A DNA stretch of 64,000 nt from Limnanthes douglasii subsp. nivea (lineage: Eukaryota > Streptophyta > Magnoliopsida > Brassicales > Limnanthaceae), in assembly GCA_036936605.1 (NCBI GenBank), contig JAUPFV010000004.1, positions 185,956,807 to 186,020,806 on the forward strand, given 5' to 3'. The translations under genes were made by a program, and so were the position numbers. Below, in pieces: positions 56,640 through 64,000 of the stretch. The number at the start of each line of letters is the position of its first letter. Position 1 is the first letter of the stretch. The notes under the pieces are model-generated. The model had not been told where the DNA came from. It ran no database searches and was given only the letters and a program-made list of their open reading frames with translations.

Positions 56640-57500
56640 GCGGTTTCTTAACTAATGTAATGTAACACATGTGATGGAATGAGGGATCCGAAGAGGAATT
56701 TCGAGCAGTTTAGAAACATGATGATGGCTTTCAACCACGATGATGCGATGTTATGCCGAGCACTATCTATGACCCTCAAAGGAAACGCCATGGACTAGTT
56801 TAGCAGCTTGCCAAAAGCATCCATCTGTGATTTTACAGGACTGTGGAAAGCATTTAGGGAAAGGTTTGTTGGCAACAAGGAGCTTAAGCGCGAGCGGGAT
56901 TCGATCATGGACCTTTATCAGCGCCGAGGTGAGTCTCTTAAAATTTATGTTAGAAGATTTGTTCATGCTATGAATGCTTTGCCAGATTTGGTCGAAAACA
57001 TGACGGTGGCCTCCTTGAAACGAGGGCTCGACCAAAAAGGGGAGCTGCATGCAGATCTCATCATGTTCCCAACTGAGAACATGGGGGACCTACTCGCTAG
57101 AGCAGATACCTTTATCAGGGTCGATGGCGCTAGAAGAGGAGGGTCACCTGAGCGGCGCGAGTCCGATTTCAAAGAGGGTGGAACAAAATGAAAAAGGATT
57201 AAGGAACAACGAAGGAGCGATTATAACCGAAGACCCTAGTAGCTCGATCAATCGAATAGGCGTTTCACCCCGTTGACTGAGTCCATTTAAGTGATTTATG
57301 ATCGAACAAAGGGGCGTACAAGGTACCAAGCTCCGCACAATGAGCGCATCAGGCTTTAAACGATCCAATCGGTATTACTGCGCATATCATCATGATCATG
57401 GACATTCAACGAATGAGTGCTGACAATTAAGGGAAGAGATTCAGCGCCTGATAGACTATGGCGAGCTGATCCAGTATATCAAACGATCTCAACCAGATCG
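56640..57500 (+). pseudogene. Element E gag
   Basis: The gag core is readable through a few stops: FEQFRNMMMAFNHDDAMLCR, a TAG in place of the Trp before FSSLPKASICDF (56797), then the open frame 56808-57191 with LWKAFRERFVGNKELKRERD, ESLKIYVRRFVHAMNALPD and GDLLARADTFIRVDGARR. A zinc-knuckle-like YCAYHHDHGHSTNEC follows (about 57375-57420) and then a REEIQRLIDYGELIQYIK helix. This is the usual Tat gag order. Confidence 0.78.
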
Positions 57501-59170
57501 ACGCGAGGAAGTACGCTCTCCAAACACTGACAAACCAGCCACTGGAGAAAAACCAGAAGCAAACAAGCAACAATGGCTACTGACCATATTAGGGGGAAAT
57601 TCGGTTGCAGGTCAAGGGTCTACTCAAAACAAACGAGCTAAAAATGAGTTCGACGTGTGTGAAATAGATGCAAATTCCTTACAAAACTACATAGACCCAG
57701 TAGCCGACCTCAACAAATATTATTTTCAAAAGCAGCTTTGATTGTATGCAGAACGTGTCACCATACAGACCTACTCAGCGGATATTGGTCGGCTACGAAT
57801 GAAAAACCTCTCAATATGTTGGGGAGGTGGAGCTGTTAGTAAAGGTTGGTCACGGAGCTACGAAGAAGGAACTAAAAATGCTGTTCTTAATTTCCAACGT
57901 GCCGAGCCCTTACCATGCTATTATTGGACGACAATGGCTGCATAGGATGGAAGCGACGTCGTGTACATTTCGACAGTGCATCAAATATCCAGTAGGTAGC
58001 CAGTAGGAACAATACTGGACAACCAAAGGACTGCACGAACATGCTATGCGATCACGTCAGACCCGTCCAAAACTATCCAATAGCAATTAAAAGGCGAGGG
58101 TGATGTTACACCAGTAACTTTAGATCTCACCTCGCCAGATCCAGTGGATGATCCACGTAAAAATAAAGATTCAGCTCCTACAGATACTACAACAGTGGAT
58201 ACGATCATAGCTGACAGTAGAATGCTTCGATTGGGAAAGGAGCTGTCTTAGGAGTCAAATGTACGTTTCATAGCTCTATTAGCAAACAATTTAGATGTGT
58301 TTGCTTCGGAGGCAGCTGATGTTTTGGGATTAATCCCTTCGATCATAAGCCATGAATTAGCTATCGACCCTTGTGCCAAACCGGTGCGACAGAAACGCAG
58401 GACATTTTTCAGTTGAAAAGAAGGCTGCTATATTAGCCGAGGTAAACAAGCTAAGCCGGTTGGGGCATATCCGAAAAGTAAGGTACTCGGTCTGGATACC
58501 CAACCCGGTTCTGGTTAAAAAGAAGAGTGGACACTAGATAATGTGCATGGACTATACCGATTTAAACCAAACATGCCCCAAGGATGCTTTCCCGTTACCA
58601 ACGATAGATCAGCTGGTAGATTTGGCCTCATGTTGCGAATTTCTATCCTTTATGGATGCGTACTCAAGGTACAATCAGATCCGCATGAAACCATCCGATC
58701 AGGAACACACAACCTTTCAAACCGAGCGGGGTCTCTATTGGATCCTTTTGGTTTGAAGAATGCAGGATCGACATATCAACGACTGATAAATCACATCTTC
58801 CAAGATCATTTAGGATAACATTTGGAGGCATACATTAACGATATGATCATTAAAACCCATGAAGAAGTGCAGCACCTCAATACGTTACAAGTCGTTTTCG
58901 ATTTATTACGCAAATTTAATCTTAAGCTTAACCCGGATAAGTGTTCTTTTGGTGTTGCTAAAGGAAATGTTTTGGGCTATGTGGTAAGTCTACAAGGTAT
59001 TGAGGCAAATCTTGTACAACTAAATGCGATTTTACAGATGGAGCCACCAAAGAATATTAGAGAAGTGCAGTGTCTTACAAGAAGGTTAGCATCACTTTCG
59101 AGGTTTATCTCCCGCGCATCAGACAAGAGTCATCAATTTTTGAAGTATTGCAGGGCGCTAAGAAGTTCGC
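57501..59170 (+). pseudogene. Element E protease remnant and reverse transcriptase
   Basis: The protease active-site motif is missing. Its C-terminal half is visible as VKVGHGATKKELKMLFLISN and PSPYHAIIGRQWLHRMEATS (about 57840-57960). After a linker (TSDPSKTIQ, a stop, then LKGEGDVTPVTL) the RT begins near 58370. MCMDYTDLNQTCPKDAFPLP (58541) and EFLSFMDAYSRYNQIRMKPS follow, then a frameshift near 58740, FGLKNAGSTYQRLINHIFQD, and LEAYINDMIIKTHEE where I-N-D replaces the usual V-D-D, so the first Asp of the catalytic pair is Asn. The thumb and connection include LNPDKCSFGVAKGNVLGYVV and REVQCLTRRLASLSRFISRA. Confidence 0.8.
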
Positions 59171-60263
59171 GTGGACAGAAGATTACGATAAAGCTTTCAC
59201 CAAGCTCAAGCAGTACATCACCTCCCTTTAGAGTTTGTGTGCTCCTGCTCTTGCTCCTGAAGAGCCCCTATTTATTTATCTGGCAGTATCATCCTTTGTT
59301 GTTAGCTTGGTTCTCGTGCACGATCAGAAAAGGAAACAATGTCTGATATATTACACGAGCAAAACGCTAACAGATGCGGAGACGAGATATCTAAACATAA
59401 AAAAACTCTCTTTGAGTTTGGTTGTTGCAACTCGACAAATGAGGCCATACTTCCAAGGGCACCTAATTACAGTGCGAACAACATTTCCTCTACGAATAGT
59501 ATTGTAGAAGCCCGATGTTTCTGGCAGGTTAACCAAATAGAGCATCGAGCTCGGCGAGTATAACATCCATTTTGAGCCGCGCTTAGCTATAAAGGGGCAA
59601 CCAGTTGCAGATTTCTTAGCGGAGTTTAGCTCATCCAGATAAGAACAGATTGAGATAAACGATAGACAAACGATTCAGCTCGACCAATGGGTCATTGAGG
59701 TCAATGGTGCATCTCCTACGTCAGGAATGGACGCACGTATAATACTCCGAACTCCAAGCGGGGAGGAGGTCAAACAAGCTGTGCGCTTTAATTTTCCGGT
59801 AACAAATAACGCCGCAGAATATGAGGCCGCTCTTTGTGGCATGAAGCTGGCTTTGATATGTGCAACTCGAAGCATCAAGATCAGATCTGACTCTCAGTTG
59901 GTGATTAATCAGGCACAACGTGTTTATGATGTCAGGCAAGACGGGATCAAGGAGTATCTTGTGATATTTAAGGAGTACGAGTCTAAATTCACTAGCGTGC
60001 TTTATGAGCATATCTCATGAAGGGATAATTCGACAGCCGATACTTTAGCTAAGGTCGCTGCTTCAGGAGAGCATCCCACAATCTTACTCCAACAACTCCC
60101 CACGACAGAGCTCATATCAGCAGCCACAACCGCCAATTCAATCACTAATGATGACGACTGGAGGACTCCATACTTTCAGTATCTGAACCAAGGAACATTG
60201 CCCACAAGTAAAAATGAAACTCGCGTGTTGCAGATCAGAGCAGCCAAATATTGTGTCCTCTAC
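59171..60263 (+). pseudogene. Element E RNase H1 and RNase H2
   Basis: RNase H1: APEEPLFIYLAVSSFVVSLV, YYTSKTLTDAETRY and TRQMRPYFQGHLITVRT (59235-59507), ending near VADFLAEFSS (about 59620). RNase H2 (59727-60020): the segment before it reads QWVIEVNGASPTSGMDARII, with Asn where the first catalytic Asp is expected. NNAAEYEAALCGMKLALI (Glu kept) and SDSQLVINQAQRVYD (Asp kept) follow. A stop at 60018 precedes RDNSTADTLAKVAA. The linker continues to 60268 with YCVLYN, where the solo LTR cuts in. Confidence 0.82.
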
Positions 60264-60268
60264 AATAC
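60264..60268. repeat. Target-site duplication of the solo LTR, left copy (AATAC)
   Basis: AATAC; repeated at 61141-61145. Removing the LTR with one copy restores continuity of the element E linker. Confidence 0.9.
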
Positions 60269-61140
60269 TGATGTGATCCTAGATGACACAAGGAGCTTAG
60301 AACATGAAAATGTGCAAAAACCAGATGAACAACTTGAAAAAGAAGATGAGCTTGAAGTTGAAGATATTCTTATTTTACCGGCTGGTCTAACAACTCGATC
60401 AAGAGCAAAACAATTCAACAAATCTGTTGGAGGATTGCTTAAATCAACTAGAGAATCTACGTGATCAAAACAGCAAGTATGGTAGAAAAGCTTGTCAAAC
60501 CACTTTGGTCTTGATTCAAGCTAATTGATTTCAACAAATGAGAAAGTGTCTCGATTGTACTCTTTTTCCCTTGTTCAAGTTTTGTCCCAATGGGTTTTCT
60601 TGACAAGGTTTTTAATGAGGCAATTGTTTCACTTCACCATTGTCCATTTGTTGAAATAAAAGCCCAAGGCCCATCTACACCAAAAGCCACGTCCTTGGAG
60701 GAGGGAAGGGTCTGATTTCCAGCTTATATCATTAATACTTTGTATTTTCAATATTAAAGCATTTTGTTTACAAGAAAAGCCTTAATTGTTTTAGAGGCAT
60801 GCATTATGGTTCCAAGAACAGCCTTAACTGTGTTCAAGGCTAGTTCTTTCTCCTATAAAAACTATGTACTCAGAATTTTAATGGTTAGACTATCTTTGAT
60901 TCTGGAAAAACTTCTTAAGTTTTACTCTTCTCTTGTTGGTGTGTAATATCCACAAGAAAACTTGTTCGTTATTTGGTGCGTCATATCCAAAGGAAGATCA
61001 GTTGGAATATCAAAGGCCTTTCCACAACCTTTGTGTGACCTATCGATCTACATCCTTTGATCCTTGAATCATTTTGGGTTCCTGGTTGCAAAGTTATCCC
61101 TATCCCATTTCAGAGTGCCGATTCTAGGAGGAGTTTATTA
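60269..61140 (+). repeat. Solo LTR of the gypsy A/B family
   Basis: 872 bp, begins TGATGTGATCC like the LTRs of A but ends TTTATTA instead of TTTATCA. It has a 5-bp duplication on both sides and no internal sequence, so it is the product of recombination between two LTRs. Its first 260 bp keep part of the pol-tail frame ([15 protein letters not shown]), with a frameshift before the end. TATA box at 60854-60860. Confidence 0.93.
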
Positions 61141-61145
61141 AATAC
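61141..61145. repeat. Target-site duplication of the solo LTR, right copy (AATAC)
   Basis: Exact copy of 60264-60268. Confidence 0.9.
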
Positions 61146-61985
61146 ACTGTATAGGAAAAGTTCAACCCGGCCTTTGCTTCGCTGCCTTGACCGCGTTGAA
61201 GCTAGTTAGGTACTGGCTGATCTGCATTCAGGTGAAGCAGGGGTTCATTATGGACACCGAACACTGATTCGCCGTTTTCTCCTCGCTATGTACTATTGGC
61301 CTGAGTAGCGAGTGATGCCGAGAATCTTGTATTGCAATTTCACAAGTGTCAAGAGTATTCAAATACGCAACATAGACCCAACGAGCCCATCTGGGTCGTT
61401 TGCTAATGGCCACAGGAAGACGACAGTTCCTTATCGTCGTAGTGAATTACTTTTCAAAATGGGTGCAAGCTAAAGCTCTGTTCAGAATACGCGCTCAGGA
61501 GGTATGTGATTTCATCCATAATCAAATTCTAACCCGATATGGAATTCAACGGATTATAATGACAAATACGGTGCAAAGGCAGTTATTCCGGCAGACGTCA
61601 TAGTACCAAGCCATAGAATTGAGCACTAAGAAGAGGAGGAAAATCTTGTAGCTAGATCAACATCCTTGGATCTATTAGACGAGCGACAAGATCAGGCAAG
61701 AGTCCGAGCAAAACACTACCAAAGTCTTATGAGGGGAAGCTTTAATGCTCGTCTGAAGCCGCGCTCTTTTAAAGAGGGAGATTTACTCTTGAAGAAGGTG
61801 TTTCAAGGCTCCGGTGGTGGAACGGGTGGCAAATTAGGACCAAATTGGGAAGACCCATATTCAGTTATTTTAGCAGGGCCCATGGCGCGTACAAATTAGC
61901 AGATCAAGATAGTTGAGCACTCAAGCATCCTTGGAATGTTAATCACCTAAAGTTGTATCGCTATAATATTTAAGATGTAATGATG
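61146..61985 (+). pseudogene. Element E integrase, core deleted
   Basis: STRPLLRCLD (about 61160) and LHSGEAGVHYGHRTLIRRFL (about 61222-61280) are the zinc-finger part. GRRQFLIVVVNYFSKWVQAK (about 61410-61470) is the start of the core with Asp replaced by Asn (VVVNYF), then YGIQRIIMTN. From about 61565 the frame jumps to AVIPADVIVPSHRIEH. The rest of the core, with the Asp-asparagine-glycine and Glu motifs, is therefore missing. C-terminal pieces: LDLLDERQDQARVRAKHYQ and FKEGDLLLKKVFQ (61666-61899) and WNVNHLKLY near 61940. It is clearly non-functional. Confidence 0.8.
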
Positions 61986-62599
61986 CGCTCTTTTTCCTCT
62001 CTGATGGGGCGTGGAGGTTTTTTAATGAGGCTTCCAAGAACACCTCTTTGATTTTTTTCAATATAAGTTATGCTTTCGCCAATATGTGTTTGTGCAAGTT
62101 TTATCCTTATAACCAGCGAATGGGTCAATGACCACGCCATCTTTGGCTACGCAACGGACCATACTGAGTCCAGACTAAGTGTCTAAAACATGAATGGGAT
62201 GATTGGCCGCAACTACGGGCTACGTAACGATCATACTGTGCCTATACTTTGTACTGGGTATATTAGCGAACTGGTCAAAGACCAAGTCTGAATAGACTAC
62301 GCAATAGGGTTCATGAGACCTCGCCGTGAAAATGCTATTATGGCATTAGTTGTATAAGCTACGCAATGAGCCCTACTGAGCTCGGGGTTGTAAGGATCTC
62401 CACAAATCTCAGCAAACACATATTTCACAAGTGACAACGAACGTTTATAGCAATAACTAATCCATAAAAGGCAAATCATATATCAATTCAAATGTATTCT
62501 TCAAATAAATGAACCCAAGTGTTGCAAAAATACGAAGTGTTTCAAATGTAAACAACAATAAGAAAATTGGTCCAACAAAACAACAAAAGCAAATAGTTA
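61986..62599. repeat. Element E 3' region with degenerate repeats
   Basis: Four diverged copies of a segment containing GCTACGCAA/GACTACGCAA, then CATACTGAG or a similar word, occur at about 62143, 62218, 62297 and 62359. This is the same position as the 35-bp array of relic G. No sense-strand coding was seen. Confidence 0.55.
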
Positions 62600-64000
62600 T
62601 TACTTAGCACTACTGGGTGGCAATAAGTTTGAGCTCAGTTCAGAAGATTCAGCCAGATGGGCAAAGGATCTCAGGTTCATGTCAAGATTCAAGGCTATTA
62701 ACTTTGCAATAGCATTCTTGTTCTCCTTGGTTATCGTCTCTGAAGCAACTGTGAACACCTGCATTTGCTTTTCTTCAGCAGCTGCTTCCACCTTTGCTTG
62801 CCAATGTTGCCTCTCTCGTTCGAGTTGTGCACGTTTTTCCTTTACTTGTTTGCTCACCTTACTCACCTCAGTAGTTAAAACTGCAATTCGGTCCGCCTGC
62901 TCCTCCACCCTCTTGGCTTGACTGATGTTCCTATCCAACAAGTTCGTGTTTTGCGCGTGCAGCTCCTCATTCCTCTTTAATAGATTTTCGTTTTGGTTCA
63001 GAACCAACTTGTGAATCTCGGATACATTCACTAGCCTCTGGTCACTGCATTTCACAGTCTCTTGCAATGAGACAACTACTTTCTCTAGTTTGTCTTTTAC
63101 TTCAATGGCTTCATGCTTGAAGTTCTTGGTCGGGATATAAGCATGCCTTAAGCGACTAACCTCAGTAGTGCTGTGTTTTTAGTTGAGCCAAAAACCATGC
63201 CTTTTGCTTTCAATTTCTCCATGCTAGTCACTTCAGCAAGGGACATATTTCGATACCGCAACACAAAGGAATTATGGTGCAGCTGTATATAAACAAAGAA
63301 GTTAAGTTTAATCCTTAAATCTATAACTTAACATGTTCAGATCTTCGGGTTCTTACCTCGATTGCCAGCTCTACTTGCCTTTGCAAGATATCCAGGAACG
63401 ACACTTTGTCGCAGTACGAAAAATCAGGGATCCTGCGAAGTTGCTCGAACATGTAGGAGGAGGGATGCGGAATTTTAACCTTTGGACGCTCGTCTACAGC
63501 CTCCCTTTGCTGGCTGGACTCAGCTCCTTTGTTGCCTTCCTTGCTCTTCTAAATAGCTTCTACTAAGGGTGCTCGATTTTCCACATAAGAACTAAGCACT
63601 AGCTGCTTTGTTTTCTCTGCGCGAGCTGGGGGCATAGTTTTCTTTTTCTGAGCACCATCCTCATTTTCTGCTCCGTCCTCCACTAGATCGACTACCTCAT
63701 TAGCAGCCTGTGGATTTTGTTCCTCGCCAACTTGTGTTGTTGGGTTAGGAGGACGTGCTATGTCCTCGGAGGTAGCTTCAACAACATTATCTTCTTCATC
63801 TCTAAGTTGTAGTCTCCTCGTGCTTAATGGAACAGCGTCCATGATCACCTTTTGCTTTTTGTTCCTCCGTGTGTCGATTGCACCAGATACGGTCTCCTTG
63901 TTATCCTCCTCTCTTTCTGTTCGGACCTTATTTGCCTGAGCAGCTTCAGGCACCTTCAGTGCTTCTTTTTCGGTTTGCTCGATAGTCTTTCCTTTTTTTG
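62600..64000 (-). CDS. Antisense coiled-coil ORF of element E, apparently spliced, runs off the window
   Basis: Minus strand, opposite to pol. From the window edge downward: a basic, NLS-like RRNKKQKV and acidic stretches in an open frame to 63549; after a TAG, a Lys/Glu/Pro-rich part leading to YMFEQLRRIPDFSYCDKVSF and LDILQRQVELAIE; then a GT...AG intron (63356-63283); then LHHNSFVLRYRNMSLAEVTS. A stop lies near 63185. The last open part (63067-62600) is a strong coiled coil (LLKRNEELHAQNTNLLDRNI onward) ending LIALNLDMNLRSFAHLAESS. At least two lesions make it a decaying gene, but long parts are open. Function is unknown. Its position and layout match the antisense ORF of relic G. Confidence 0.6.
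63283..63356 (-). other. Probable 74-bp intron in the antisense ORF
   Basis: GAG|GTAAGA at the donor and TTTATATACAG|CT at the acceptor on the minus strand. The interior is AT-rich and contains a stop. Joining the flanks keeps a protein frame with Leu/Glu-rich character on both sides. Confidence 0.55.

Larger units (their letters stand above)
56330..64000 (+). mobile_element. Tat-type Ty3/gypsy element E, 3' end beyond the window
   Basis: Plus-strand gag, protease, RT, RNase H1, RNase H2 and integrase in order, then a long 3' region with degenerate repeats and an antisense ORF that reaches the window edge. The double RNase H and the antisense ORF point to the Tat/Ogre lineage. It is interrupted by a solo LTR (60269-61140). 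The 5' LTR is not identified. Confidence 0.8.

Overview
The window is nuclear DNA from a flowering plant, probably a eudicot: AT-rich, transposon-dense and heterochromatin-like. I find no intact host protein-coding gene. Everything recognisable is a transposable element, an element nested in another element, or a gene fragment carried by one. The plant assignment rests on the mix of families (Tat/Ogre-type and chromovirus-like Ty3/gypsy elements, CACTA, Mutator-like, hAT, Helitron, L1-type LINEs, a tRNA-derived SINE) and on a plant-type molybdenum aldehyde oxidase fragment.

Left part (1-13.4 kb). A decayed minus-strand Tat-type gypsy element (called D) has been hit three times. A 1,136-bp hAT-like element (818-1953) carries a tRNA-Ala(UGC)-like gene. 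A 2.5-kb Mutator-like element (2039-4580) has captured the first exons of an aldehyde oxidase gene (a Pack-MULE). A minus-strand gypsy element (B, 5009-8528) lost its 5' part and is fused at a sharp breakpoint to another minus-strand Tat relic (C, 8529 to about 12650). Target-site duplications are visible for the hAT element and, with one mismatch, for the Pack-MULE. One B/D junction lies inside a 298-bp tandem duplication.

Middle part (13.4-30 kb). A plus-strand Helitron relic with Rep and helicase segments (about 14.9-19.2 kb) is interrupted by a SINE with 15-bp flanking duplications. A plus-strand MULE/FAR1-like transposase relic starts near 20.4 kb and is split by a complete 6,575-bp gypsy element (A, 21981-28555). 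A has two 871-bp LTRs, a GTCTC duplication, an initiator-Met primer site and a polypurine tract. Its pol frame runs through the polypurine tract and 259 bp into the 3' LTR.

Right part (30-64 kb). This holds a plus-strand Tat relic (G) with a 6 x 35 bp minisatellite and an antisense ORF downstream of pol, then an oppositely oriented Tat gag, a plus-strand LINE, a CACTA element with its right end preserved (49594), a minus-strand LINE, and a further plus-strand Tat element (E) that runs off the window. E is split by an 872-bp solo LTR of the A/B family (TSD AATAC). It ends in a long antisense coiled-coil ORF with an apparent 74-bp intron.

The genes do not form a pathway. They are decayed replication, integration and transposition machinery. 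The points most worth follow-up are the tRNA-bearing hAT element, the aldehyde-oxidase Pack-MULE, the LTR-overlapping pol frame, and the paired antisense ORFs of the Tat elements.
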